Positions 15,229 through 23,674 of a DNA stretch of 64,000 nt are shown here, piece after piece. Source of the stretch: Bradyrhizobium sp. SZCCT0148 (lineage in GTDB: Bacteria; Pseudomonadota; Alphaproteobacteria; Rhizobiales; Xanthobacteraceae). The first letter of the stretch is position 1. Each line of letters starts with the position of its first letter. The translations under genes were made by a program, and so were the position numbers. The DNA lies in the NCBI RefSeq assembly GCF_018129985.1, contig NZ_JAFCKT010000003.1, positions 248,001 to 312,000 of the forward strand, in the 5' to 3' direction. The notes below the pieces were generated by a model. The model had not been told where the DNA came from and did not search any database. It saw only the letters and a program-made list of their open reading frames with translations.

Positions 15229-16017
15229 ATGAGCCAACTTGATCACCAGATTCATTCCATCGGCCCGGAGGTTGCGGGCTCACGCATTTTCAAGCTCGTC
15301 GCCTTTCTGTACGGAATTACGGCCTATCTCGTATTCTTCGTCACCATTCTCTACGCCATCGGCTTCGTCATGGGGGTGATGGTGCCGAAGACCATCGACA
15401 CCGGAACCGACACGCCGACGGCCAAGGCGATCATCGTCAATCTACTCCTGATGACGCTGTTCGCCGTTCAGCACAGCGTGATGGCGCGGAAGCAGTTCAA
15501 GGCGTGGTGGACGCAATTCGTCCCCAAGCCGGTCGAGCGCTCGACCTATGTGCTGTTCGCGAGCCTGTCATTGCTGCTCCTGTTCTGGCAGTGGCGCCCG
15601 TTGCCTGCGGTCATATGGAACGTCGAGAATCCGGATCTCGCCGTGACGCTGGTCACGCTGTCCTTTGCGGGCTGGGTGCTGGTGTTCGCCAGCACCTACA
15701 TGATCAATCATTTCGAGTTGTTCGGATTGCATCAGGTGACCAACCATCTGGCCGGCAAGGAGATGACGCCGCCGCGCTTCAAGACGCCGCTGCTCTACAA
15801 TTTCGTCCGCCATCCGATTTATCTCGGCTTCATCGTTGCCTTCTGGGCGGCGCCGACCATGACCGCGGGCCATCTGCTGTTCGCGGTCGTCACCACGCTG
15901 TACATCTTCGTCGGCATCGCGCTGGAGGAGCACGACCTCGTCGCTCTCTTCGGCGACGAGTACCGGCAGTACAAACAACGGGTCTCGATGCTTATTCCCT
16001 GGCGCCGCTCACTCTAG
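15229..16017 (+). CDS. mddA: methanethiol S-methyltransferase-like membrane protein (MddA/NnrU type)
   Basis: 262 residues from ATG 15229. Several hydrophobic spans (about 24-50, 70-90, 110-130, 145-165, 205-240). The motifs fit the MddA branch of the isoprenylcysteine methyltransferase superfamily: NLLLMTLFAVQHSVMARKQF, VERSTYVLFASLSLLLLFWQ WRP, FELFGLHQV, then FVRHPIYLGFIVAFW and EEHDLVALFGDEY near the end. MddA methylates methanethiol with S-adenosylmethionine to make dimethyl sulfide; it was described in soil bacteria, including Bradyrhizobium by my recollection. The substrate call is family-based. It is transcribed away from the winged-helix/TPR regulator and ends before a GC hairpin. 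Confidence 0.75.
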   Translation: MSQLDHQIHSIGPEVAGSRIFKLVAFLYGITAYLVFFVTILYAIGFVMGVMVPKTIDTGTDTPTAKAIIVNLLLMTLFAVQHSVMARKQFKAWWTQFVPKPVERSTYVLFASLSLLLLFWQWRPLPAVIWNVENPDLAVTLVTLSFAGWVLVFASTYMINHFELFGLHQVTNHLAGKEMTPPRFKTPLLYNFVRHPIYLGFIVAFWAAPTMTAGHLLFAVVTTLYIFVGIALEEHDLVALFGDEYRQYKQRVSMLIPWRRSL

Positions 16018-16033
16018 CCCTTGCGCAGCGTCG

Positions 16034-16061
16034 CGCGCGTCCGCCGAACGGAGGACGCGCG
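16034..16061 (+). terminator. GC hairpin after the mddA-like gene
   Basis: CGCGCGTCC (16034-16042) and GGACGCGCG (16053-16061) form a 9-bp stem with a 10-base loop, 17 bases past the stop. No T-run follows, so termination is plausible but not certain. Confidence 0.45.
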
Positions 16062-16231
16062 GCCGCTTGAAGTCAGCTACCCGGGCATCCCATACGCCCG
16101 TCCCCCTAGCGTCCCCCGGGGTGATGTCCCCCTTCACCCCACACCTCTCACCGCATCCCATCGGTCCAGACATATCGTGGACGGGGAGCGGGGAGAGATT
16201 CTTGCACCCTTCATCAAACGGAGACGACCCA

Positions 16232-16654
16232 ATGAAACATGTCGGAAACTGCTTCTGTGGCGCGGTCACGATCGAGGTCACGGGCGCGCCGGAGGCGATG
16301 GGCTATTGCCATTGCCGCTCATGCCGCTCCTGGTCGGGCGGGCCGGTCAACGCCTTCAGCCTGTGGAAGCCCGAGGCGGTGCGCGTCACCGAAGGCGCGC
16401 AGAATGTCGAGACGTTTGCAAAGACGCCGCTCAGCCAGCGCAAATATTGCAAGAAGTGCGGCGGCCACCTCATGACCAACCATCCGCCGCTCGGCCTGGT
16501 CGACGTCTTCACCGCCACCATCCCGACGCTGGCCTTCGCGCCCGGCGTTCACGTGAACTATGCCGAGACCGTGCTGCCGATGCGCGACGGCCTGCCCAAG
16601 CTGAAGGATTTCCCGGCCGAGTTTGGCGGCAGCGGCGAGATGATGCAGGAGTAG
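16232..16654 (+). CDS. GFA-family (glutathione-dependent formaldehyde-activating-like) zinc protein
   Basis: 140 residues from ATG 16232, behind GGAGACGACCCA. The cysteine pattern of the GFA/CENP-V fold is complete: C7-x-C9 (GNCFCGAV), C26-x-C28-xx-C31 (GYCHCRSCRSW) and CKKCGGHL further on, giving the two zinc sites of the beta-tent fold. GFA enzymes speed the joining of formaldehyde and glutathione, but most members of this broad family have unknown substrates, so only the fold is certain. It stands alone; the open frame continues upstream of the chosen start but without domain sequence. Confidence 0.85.
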   Translation: MKHVGNCFCGAVTIEVTGAPEAMGYCHCRSCRSWSGGPVNAFSLWKPEAVRVTEGAQNVETFAKTPLSQRKYCKKCGGHLMTNHPPLGLVDVFTATIPTLAFAPGVHVNYAETVLPMRDGLPKLKDFPAEFGGSGEMMQE

Positions 16655-16755
16655 CGGCAAGGCCGTCGCCTGCGGCCATCCTTCGAGTTGTCCGCCCCGG
16701 CGGGCCCTCAGGTGAGGCGTGCACTCACGCCTCTCCCAATGTCGAAGCCCTATCG

Positions 16756-16798
16756 AGAGGGCGGCTGAGCGCCGCCCTCTGTCTTCTTCGAAGAAGAC
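16756..16798. terminator. two adjacent hairpins between convergent genes
   Basis: AGAGGGCGGC (16756-16765) pairs with GCCGCCCTCT (16771-16780) around TGAGC, and is directly followed by an 18-base perfect palindrome, GTCTTCTTCGAAGAAGAC (16781-16798). They fill the end of the gap between the GFA gene (+) and the minus-strand gene that stops at 16809, so each could terminate one direction. Confidence 0.6.
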
Positions 16799-16808
16799 TG
16801 ATGAACGA

Positions 16809-17033
16809 CTAGCCGCCGCGGGATTCAACGACCTTGCGGCAGCTGTCCGAGAGCTTGGACTTGTTTTCACGCAGGCAGGCGTTCATCTGCGGCGGTTTGC
16901 CGATATGTTCGGCGCAGAACTTGCTGGCATCGCCGCGGCAGGCCATTTGCTCCTGGACCGATGGACCGGATTGCGCGGCAGCGGGCAGGACGGCTGCAGC
17001 GAGCAGCAGCGCGGCAAGAACCGAAATCTTCAT
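16809..17033 (-). CDS. small secreted cysteine-rich protein
   Basis: 74 residues. A signal peptide (MKISVLAALLLAAAVLPAAA) is followed by a ~54-residue mature protein with four cysteines: MACRGDASKFCAEHIG, then MNACLRENKSKLSDSCRKVV. The C-x7-C...C-x11-C spacing resembles the cysteine-rich repeat found singly in alphaproteobacterial exported proteins and in tandem in Golgi GLG1; two disulfides are expected in the periplasm. It is monocistronic with a terminator pair behind it. Function unknown. Confidence 0.78.
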   Translation of the reverse strand: MKISVLAALLLAAAVLPAAAQSGPSVQEQMACRGDASKFCAEHIGKPPQMNACLRENKSKLSDSCRKVVESRGG

Positions 17034-17269
17034 GAAGCACCTCTTGTAAATCCTCGTTGGTCCCGACCGGGATCAATCGGGCCGGACCATCCCGCAAAGC
17101 CTGCGCGCCGGTCCATGCCATGTTCATGGCACCGGCAAGCCCATACGGACGCTGGACCCCCATCTTCATGGCATGTATCCCCACGCCGTCTTTTGTCATT
17201 CAGGCTACACCTCGGCTGCGAGACCCGGTGATTGCATCGGGACGCCGAACGGGAAGCAGGAGAGCTAGG

Positions 17270-17578
17270 ATGTCGAAGAGAGCTGGAGCGCTGGGTGCAA
17301 GGCTGACTGTCACGGCGCTGACGGTCGTGGCGCTGGCGGGCGTGGCGATGGTGTCGCTGGGGACGAGCCCGGCGCAGGCGGTGGTCTATTGCAAGACCGT
17401 CGGCGTGCCTAAGGGCTGCGTGGTGCGGCCGACGGCGGCGGCGGTGGTCGTGGCGCCCGGAGCGCCGGTCGCCGCGGCGGCAGTCGCAACACCCGGTGTC
17501 GGTGCGCCCGGTGTCGGCGTGCGCGCGGGAACGCCGATGAACCGCGGTGGCCCGGTCAATCGCGTCGGCAGGCGCTGA
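17270..17578 (+). CDS. small secreted Ala/Val/Pro-rich protein
   Basis: 102 residues from ATG 17270, which has AGGAGAGCTAGG in front; the frame is open further upstream, but the start is fixed by this site and by the signal peptide (ARLTVTALTVVALAGVAMVS to PAQA). The mature part begins VVYCKTVGVPKGCVVRP with two cysteines 10 residues apart, then a low-complexity Ala/Val/Pro/Gly stretch and an Arg-rich end (GGPVNRVGRR). This layout is common among exported rhizobial proteins of unknown role. It lies between the divergent cysteine-rich protein and the convergent histidine kinase gene. Confidence 0.7.
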   Translation: MSKRAGALGARLTVTALTVVALAGVAMVSLGTSPAQAVVYCKTVGVPKGCVVRPTAAAVVVAPGAPVAAAAVATPGVGAPGVGVRAGTPMNRGGPVNRVGRR

Positions 17579-17715
17579 CATTTCCATTCGATTGACTTGA
17601 TTGCATCGCTTCGGGCCCAGGGCGCCCCGCGGACGAACCCCCCGTCCTCCGCCGGCAAATCACCCGGCCCGTTCCCTCTCTCCGTGCGTCCCACACGTTT
17701 CGGAGAGGGGGCTTT

Positions 17716-19674
17716 TCAGCCCGTAGCCGCATCGCTGTCGGGAAAACGCTGCGGCAATTGCAGCCGCACGCGCGTCCCGGAGGCATCGGAGCTCAGATCG
17801 AGCACCGCGCCGCAGCGCGCGGCGCGATTTCTCATGTTGCGCAGGCCGCGCCCGGTCTGGCCGGTGCGTCCGGTTTCGCCATGGCCGGCCGGTGCAAAGC
17901 CGCGGCCGTCGTCGGTCACGCTGATCAGGCCGCACGGCCCCTCGCTTGCGTCGAGCGTTTCGATGGTGACCGTGATGTGGCGGGCCTGCGCGTGCTTGAC
18001 CGCGTTGGTCACGGCCTCGTCGAGGATGCGCACGATCTGGATGACATGCCATGGCCGCAGTTCCGGGTGCAGCGGCAGGCCCTGCACGGTCGCCACCCGC
18101 CACTCCAGCGTGATGTCGTGCGGCCGCAATTGCGCGCTGGCGCGCTCGCGCCAGGAGCCGAGCGCCAGCATCAGGTCGCCGCCGATATCGTCCATGGAAT
18201 CGATGACGAGACGCAGATCCTTCAGCGCGGCACGGGCCGCATCGGTGATGGTCGCGCCCTCGTGGCCGCGCTCGGAGAGCGCGACGATGCTGACGAGCTG
18301 GCCGCCGAGGCCGTCATGCAGGTCGCGCATCAGGCGCGTGCGCTCATTGGCGAGCGCGGCGGCGCGCGCGCGCTCCTCCTCGCGGACGAAGCTCGCCTTC
18401 AGCCGTTCCTCGGCCTCCCGCACGCGCGTCACCAGTTGGCCGGCAAAGCTGTCGACCTGGTTCAGCGCGCGGGCGAAGCGCCAGGTCAGTCCCGCGCCGA
18501 TCGCGACCAGCATCGCCGAATAGGACAGGCGCGAAACGAAGATGCGATCGGTGTTCACGATGTCGATCACCGTCAGCATGTCCTGGATCCAGCAGACCAG
18601 CACGATGGTGACGGCGCAGCCGATCGTGAAGCTTGCGGCGTCCTGCCGCCGCACGACCGCGGTCGCGGTCACCCAGGCCATCAGCAACAGGCAAAGCCCG
18701 ACCGTGGGGATGCCGATCACCAGGAAGAGGATGCGCGGCAGCGGTGGTCCCCCGATCAGCCCGACCACGAACACGACGAGGCCCGGCACGAACAGCAGCA
18801 TGCCGTAGCGCGGCCAGCGCCAGCCGAAGAACAGCACGCCGAACATGACGACCAACGCGCTTTCGGTCGGCGCGGACGCCAGCAGCACCGCGGCAAGCCG
18901 CGACGTGGCGGCCGGCGGCACCGGCGGCGGGACGTACGCCTGCACCACGCCGAGCACCATCGCCGTCGCCAACACGCCATAGACCGGCTCGCGGCGCCGC
19001 ATCAGCCACATGATCGCGAGGATAACGGCCAGGATCGACTGCCAGGCCGAGAACACCACCGGCAGGGTGACGAACAGCAGCGTGCGCGTCTCGTAGGCCG
19101 GACGCAGGGCGGCGTCCGGTCCGACATACACGGTATCGAGAAAGCCCTTCAACGGGCCCCATACGAACAGCCGCACCGTGATCTCGTTGGCGCCCTCGCG
19201 CAGCAGCGAAGCGGGAATGGCTGCGATCTGCGGCGTGTTGCGGTCGGGCCGGTTGGCATTGGCGTCGCGCCGGGAATCGAGCACGACGACGCCGTCGACG
19301 GCGACTTCGACCGCGTTGCTGAAGCGCGGCAGGTAGACCGACCAGCCCGTGGCCGCTTCGCCGCGTCGGAATGTGAAGTTCCCGGTATAGAGTGGTGGGT
19401 CGTCCAGCGAATAACGCGAGGCCGTGAAATGCGGCAGCGTCACGGGCAGCGTTACGCCGTCCTGCCGCAGCGAAAACCCGCTCAGCGCGAAATCGTCGGG
19501 GTCGTTCGGCTGCAGCAGCCGCAACCCGAGAATGGTGGCGATCACGATCAGGGCCTGCAGCAGCAGATAGGGCACGAGGCGCGAGGCGATCAGCCGGCGC
19601 CGCGGGCGCGCGGCCGCCTTCGCAGGTGCCTTTGCAGCTACCGCTGTAGGCTCTTTGGCCGCGATCTCGCTCAC
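17716..19674 (-). CDS. membrane sensor histidine kinase (HisKA_3, NarX/UhpB class)
   Basis: 652 residues starting at GTG 19674, which overlaps the response-regulator stop by four bases (GTGA). One membrane span (LVPYLLLQALIVIATILGLR, about 33-53) leads to an exported beta-rich sensor domain (about 55-185), followed by about seven spans to residue ~410, the arrangement of 7TM-DISM sensors. The kinase part has the HisKA_3 phosphoacceptor box LMRDLHDGLGGQL and an HATPase domain (LDEAVTNAVKHAQARH, VTDDGRGFAP, GRGLRNMRNRAARCGA, GTRVRLQLP). It should phosphorylate the NarL-type regulator encoded just upstream. The signal is unknown. Confidence 0.9.
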   Translation of the reverse strand: MSEIAAKEPTAVAAKAPAKAAARPRRRLIASRLVPYLLLQALIVIATILGLRLLQPNDPDDFALSGFSLRQDGVTLPVTLPHFTASRYSLDDPPLYTGNFTFRRGEAATGWSVYLPRFSNAVEVAVDGVVVLDSRRDANANRPDRNTPQIAAIPASLLREGANEITVRLFVWGPLKGFLDTVYVGPDAALRPAYETRTLLFVTLPVVFSAWQSILAVILAIMWLMRRREPVYGVLATAMVLGVVQAYVPPPVPPAATSRLAAVLLASAPTESALVVMFGVLFFGWRWPRYGMLLFVPGLVVFVVGLIGGPPLPRILFLVIGIPTVGLCLLLMAWVTATAVVRRQDAASFTIGCAVTIVLVCWIQDMLTVIDIVNTDRIFVSRLSYSAMLVAIGAGLTWRFARALNQVDSFAGQLVTRVREAEERLKASFVREEERARAAALANERTRLMRDLHDGLGGQLVSIVALSERGHEGATITDAARAALKDLRLVIDSMDDIGGDLMLALGSWRERASAQLRPHDITLEWRVATVQGLPLHPELRPWHVIQIVRILDEAVTNAVKHAQARHITVTIETLDASEGPCGLISVTDDGRGFAPAGHGETGRTGQTGRGLRNMRNRAARCGAVLDLSSDASGTRVRLQLPQRFPDSDAATG

Positions 19675-20354
19675 AGCTTGATCAGGCCCTGCTGCACCGC
19701 CTCGAACACCGCTTCGCTGCGCGTGTGCACCTCGAGCTTGCGATAGATGTTCTTGATGTGGCCGGGCACGGTCTGCTTGGACAGGCCGAGATGGCTGGCG
19801 ATCTCGGCATAGCTGAAGCCTTTTGCGATGCCCCAGAGAATGTCGATCTCGCGCGGTGTCAGCCTGGCGGTGTTGAGCGTGGGGCCGGGCGGCGGCTCCG
19901 CCGAATTCTGCGCGGCGCCTTGTGTTCTGCGCACGATGAAGCGCGCGATCGAGGCCGAGATCGGCGAATGGCCGGCGACCAGGTCGCGTACGGTGGTGGC
20001 GATGTCGGTGGGGAAAGCATCCTTGAGCAGATAGCCGGTGGCGCCCACCGTGATCGCGGAGATCACGCTCTCCTCGTCGCCGAGGGCCGAGATCACCATG
20101 ATCTCGGTGTCGGGGAAGCGCTGCCGCATCTCGCGGATCAGCTCGATGCCGTGGCCGTCGGGCAGCCGCAGATCGGTCAGCAGCACGCGGGGCGCGCCGG
20201 CGGCGAGCGCCGAACGGGCTTCGCCGAGCGTGCCGGCGCTGCGCACCTCGTAGCCGGCCTTGACCAGCGCGTCCTGCAGCCGCCAGCAGGTCGGCGCGTC
20301 GTCCTCGACGAGGAGGATGGTGATGATGTCACCCGTCTCGCCCTGTTCGGTCAT
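19671..20354 (-). CDS. NarL/FixJ-type response regulator
   Basis: 227 residues from ATG 20354. The receiver domain has the acidic pair in LLVEDDAP, the phosphorylated Asp in LLTDLRLPDG and Lys in GYLLKDAF. After a Pro/Ala-rich linker (QGAAQNSAEPPPGPTLN) comes a LuxR-type HTH (LTPREIDILWGIAKGFSYAE, IASHLGLSKQTVPGHIKNIY). A conserved Thr-Val-x-x-H (KQTVPGHIKNIYRKL) marks the recognition helix. It is co-transcribed and translationally coupled with the sensor kinase that follows. The DUF2235 gene lies 150 bases upstream on the same strand and could be a target or an operon partner. Confidence 0.93.
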   Translation of the reverse strand: MTEQGETGDIITILLVEDDAPTCWRLQDALVKAGYEVRSAGTLGEARSALAAGAPRVLLTDLRLPDGHGIELIREMRQRFPDTEIMVISALGDEESVISAITVGATGYLLKDAFPTDIATTVRDLVAGHSPISASIARFIVRRTQGAAQNSAEPPPGPTLNTARLTPREIDILWGIAKGFSYAEIASHLGLSKQTVPGHIKNIYRKLEVHTRSEAVFEAVQQGLIKL

Positions 20355-20504
20355 GATCCTGGTCCCGCGATCCGCGTGTCCCCCGCGGCGCAAGGGCAAG
20401 TTTAGCCGCCGGACGCAGGCAGCGACACCCATAATCATGGGGGCGGGATTGCCCCGTGTCCAAGGCGCGGCGCCGAGAGCTCCGACGCGGGAGTCCTGCC
20501 GGTC

Positions 20505-23267
20505 TCAGTTGCTCGCCACCGGTGATGCCGGCTTGTCCGGCGGCATCGGCGGGGCTGGCAGGCGCTGGACCTTGATCTTCGCAGTGCCGCTGTTGTTTCG
20601 GTAGAACAGATCGCGCGGTCCCTGGATCGCATCGAGCCAGGACGGGACCCACGATTCCGGAAGCAGCCGCGGGAAGATCTGGACGGCGTCGTTGACGTAG
20701 AAGAACAGCTCGCCGGACTCGGGCGCGACGAATTCGGCGACGAGGCGGCCGGTCAAGAGCTGTTTGGTCCAGACCTGGCCAGCCTCGGCGAGCATGGCTG
20801 GCGGAATCGGCTCGAACTTGCCGAGTCCGTCGAGCCGGCCCTTGAACTCTGCCGTGTCGTCGAGCCGTACGGGATATCTGTTGCGGCTCCTGCTGATGTC
20901 GTCCTCCGCCGGCAAGGTGGGCTTCATGCGGCGGGGGAATTCGTCGGCCGGCATCACATTGACGGCGCTCAGCGGCAGGTCGTTGATGCCTTTGCTGCCG
21001 ATGCGCACCACCGGCTGGAACCAGTCCGCGGCGAACAGGCGACGCTCCGGCAGAGCCACGTAATGATGCGGCTCGTAGGTCGCAAATCCGTTCGCGCCGC
21101 TCATGATGGTACGGTCGAACCATGGCTCCTTGATCTCGAGAAAGACGCGGTATTTGCGGCCCTTCTCGACGGCGAGCCCGCTCCACCAGCAGAAATCCCG
21201 GGTGTCGAATGATCCGCGCGCCTCGAGCGGATCGTCCATCACCGGCGTTCCGGTCTGAAACGAGGGAGAACCTTTGGCCGCAGGCGGCGAGCAGACCGAT
21301 CCGAGGGCGAGACGTCCGGTGAACAAGCTGCTCGACACGATCACCGCGGCCGAGCCGAAGATCGCGATCAGGAAGACCGCCGGCACCAAACCCTTGGTGA
21401 TGACGCGTTGCGCCGGACCGGCATTCAGGCGCATCCAATGTCCGAACCGCATCAGCGGTCCCGGCTCGTCGACGTGATCCATGCTGGCCCTGCGGCGCGG
21501 CGTATTCCAGGCGAGTCGCGCCCGCTCCTGGATGTCGTCACGCAACGTTGCGTTCTTGTGCCAGATCCACCAGGTGACGATCACCACGATCGAGGTCAGG
21601 AAGGGGTAGTAGGTCGCGATGTTGAGCCAGGGGGCCGCATAGGACGGCAGCACGTCTCGCAGCAGATTGGTCAGCGGCGCCACCACTGCGCCCATCACCC
21701 AGTCGATATTGGTAATGAAAGACAGTGCGCCGGTACCCTCGAGGGCGCGGTCTTCGGACCACTGCACCAGCGCGTGCGCGATCCACGGCCAGGCGGCGAT
21801 CACTCCGACCATGAACAGAAGCGAAAAATAGGCGACGCGACGCCACCACACGGTGTCGCGCGTGAGGCTCGACATGGTGGCGTCTGGCGTGCTCATCCTG
21901 ATGAAGGCCCTGGCCTCCTCGGTACGACGTGGCCCCGTCGCCTTTTGCAGATAGGCGGCCTTCATGACCTCGCGCGCATGTTGCTCGTCGATATCCTTGT
22001 CGTCGCCCTCCGACCGCAGCGGCAATTTCGTTCCGTCCGGCAGCAGCACCAGGCAGCTCGCCGGAAGCATGATCGGCGCGTAATCGTCACAGCCGAACAG
22101 CATCCGCTCGATGACCGCGAAGTGCACCACTGGCGGCCCGCCATTGACGTCGCCGCCGAGGATCGGACGCGGTCCATAACGGTACAGCACCGCTGCGCCG
22201 CCGCGGGAATCGTGCCGTGGTCCGAGCGCCGATTGATAGTCCCTGAAATGCTCGATCTCGCCGTCCTTGAAGCGCAGCCGGCCGCCGAGCTGCTCGACCA
22301 TCCAGACCAGCGGCACGAAGGACAGCGTGGATTCCGGATAGCCGCCGCCGATGTCGGAATGAACGCCCGTAAACCAGACTTCCTTGACGATCTGTCCCTG
22401 CGCCAGATGGCTCTGGTCGATCCGCAGCGGATGGAATGTGGTGCGTTCGTCGTCGAGCGCGAGCGCGTGACAGGCGTGCCTGACCTTGTGCGACAGCCGA
22501 TGATTGCGGAAAGAGATCGGCCAGATCGCCCAGTCGACGGCGAGACGGAGCTCCTCGACCGGAACGCCGAACGCCTCGACGGTGTCGAACAGGCCGAGGA
22601 ATGCGATCTCGACGTCGCTGCGCCCGTTCATTTTCCTCCGCACCTCGGCATAGCTCCGGTGCCCGCAAAACCAGTGATAGAGGAACAGCAGGAAGTCGCG
22701 GATCCAGCGCGTGACCCAGATCGTCGGCAGGCTCCTGGTCCAGGGCACGGTGTCGCGCCGGTACGCGCGCCAGGCGGCTTTGACGTTGCGGCTCATCTCG
22801 GCATGCGACACTGGGGTGTCGTCGATTTCCGCCGGCACCAGGCCCTGGCTCGAGATCAGCGCGGCCAGCGTGCGCGCGGTGAAGGCGCCGCGGCTGAAGC
22901 CGAAGATGTAGATGTCGTCGCCGGGACGCCAGTTCCAGCACAGGAAGCGATAGAGCTTGCGGACATTGGAAGGCACGCCGATACCAGTGGCACCGTCGAG
23001 CGCGGCCAACGGTGCCCAGCCGGCGGTGCCGACACCCTTGATGTAGTGCGCGATCTGATCCGGCTGGGTATGGTCCAGCGCCTCATAGAGCCGCCAGACG
23101 CTGGATTCCTTCGTGGTGAACGCATTGCCGGTGCCGTCGGCGAACAGCACCAGCTTGCGTCTCGGCAAGGCCGCGCCTTCGTCATTCCCGGCGCCGGACG
23201 TGCGTTCCGGCCTGGGATAATCGGCTTCGGAAGAGCCGGCGTTCCGCTCGACATCATGATGCGTCAT
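20505..23267 (-). CDS. membrane-anchored DUF2235 alpha/beta hydrolase (Tle1-related)
   Basis: 920 residues. Residues ~36-400 are a DUF2235 domain: it starts RKLVLFADGTGNAF, has the nucleophile elbow GFSRGAFTAR (Gly-x-Ser-x-Gly), and VHSDIGGGYPES holding the catalytic Asp region. DUF2235 is the catalytic domain of Tle1 phospholipase effectors of type VI secretion, and also of chromosomal lipases. Here the C-terminal half carries about three membrane spans (VAYFSLLFMVGVIAAWPWIA, FLTSIVVIVTWWIW, GLVPAVFLIAIFGSAAVIVS) and a soluble beta-rich end of ~270 residues. No VgrG, PAAR or immunity gene is near, so a secreted-toxin role is not supported; a membrane lipid hydrolase is more likely. Confidence 0.85.
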   Translation of the reverse strand: MTHHDVERNAGSSEADYPRPERTSGAGNDEGAALPRRKLVLFADGTGNAFTTKESSVWRLYEALDHTQPDQIAHYIKGVGTAGWAPLAALDGATGIGVPSNVRKLYRFLCWNWRPGDDIYIFGFSRGAFTARTLAALISSQGLVPAEIDDTPVSHAEMSRNVKAAWRAYRRDTVPWTRSLPTIWVTRWIRDFLLFLYHWFCGHRSYAEVRRKMNGRSDVEIAFLGLFDTVEAFGVPVEELRLAVDWAIWPISFRNHRLSHKVRHACHALALDDERTTFHPLRIDQSHLAQGQIVKEVWFTGVHSDIGGGYPESTLSFVPLVWMVEQLGGRLRFKDGEIEHFRDYQSALGPRHDSRGGAAVLYRYGPRPILGGDVNGGPPVVHFAVIERMLFGCDDYAPIMLPASCLVLLPDGTKLPLRSEGDDKDIDEQHAREVMKAAYLQKATGPRRTEEARAFIRMSTPDATMSSLTRDTVWWRRVAYFSLLFMVGVIAAWPWIAHALVQWSEDRALEGTGALSFITNIDWVMGAVVAPLTNLLRDVLPSYAAPWLNIATYYPFLTSIVVIVTWWIWHKNATLRDDIQERARLAWNTPRRRASMDHVDEPGPLMRFGHWMRLNAGPAQRVITKGLVPAVFLIAIFGSAAVIVSSSLFTGRLALGSVCSPPAAKGSPSFQTGTPVMDDPLEARGSFDTRDFCWWSGLAVEKGRKYRVFLEIKEPWFDRTIMSGANGFATYEPHHYVALPERRLFAADWFQPVVRIGSKGINDLPLSAVNVMPADEFPRRMKPTLPAEDDISRSRNRYPVRLDDTAEFKGRLDGLGKFEPIPPAMLAEAGQVWTKQLLTGRLVAEFVAPESGELFFYVNDAVQIFPRLLPESWVPSWLDAIQGPRDLFYRNNSGTAKIKVQRLPAPPMPPDKPASPVASN

Positions 23268-23446
23268 GGGTCGCTCCGGCGATGCAACCGGAAAGTGTCA
23301 GGCCTGAACCGGGCTGCACTCCCCGGAATTCATCAATCGCTGCGTCATCTAATGCAGGTGCAGCCTGCCCATAATCCCGTTGAGGTAGCAAGCCAGCCGC
23401 TTCACCATGACGAGATAGTGATGCGTACCGGTGATGCCGACCCGGT

Positions 23447-23674
23447 CTATGAAACGTCGATCCGCGGCGGCGGATAGCGCCGGGCCAGCATCGACAGCGA
23501 CAGACGCCGTTCGTCGGCCGGCAGCTCCAGATAGGCCAGCACCAGCGGCCGCTTCCAGTCACCGACGCCGAAATCCATCGCCATCCACTTCTGCGGCTCG
23601 GGACCTTCGAGGCCCCGAACCCAGACGAAATAGCAGGGGAGGTCGTCGGCGTCAGTCGTGCGTGTCCTGGCCAT
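23447..23674 (-). CDS. hypothetical protein, 75 residues
   Basis: ATG 23674 (the preceding TTG is a weaker start). The sequence is compact and beta/aromatic: ARTRTTDADDLPCYFVWVRG, then QKWMAMDFGVGDWKRPLVLA and LPADERRLSLSMLARRYPPP. No signal peptide, no membrane segment. It is 179 bases upstream of the DUF2235 gene on the same strand, so it may be the first gene of that transcript. Codon use is normal. I do not recognise a family. Confidence 0.5.
   Translation of the reverse strand: MARTRTTDADDLPCYFVWVRGLEGPEPQKWMAMDFGVGDWKRPLVLAYLELPADERRLSLSMLARRYPPPRIDVS

Noticed and set aside
20505..23674. Type VI secretion toxin-immunity pair
   Set aside because: No VgrG, PAAR, Hcp or adaptor nearby, and the DUF2235 protein has membrane spans; the 75-residue neighbour has no signal peptide as expected for an immunity protein of a periplasmic lipase.
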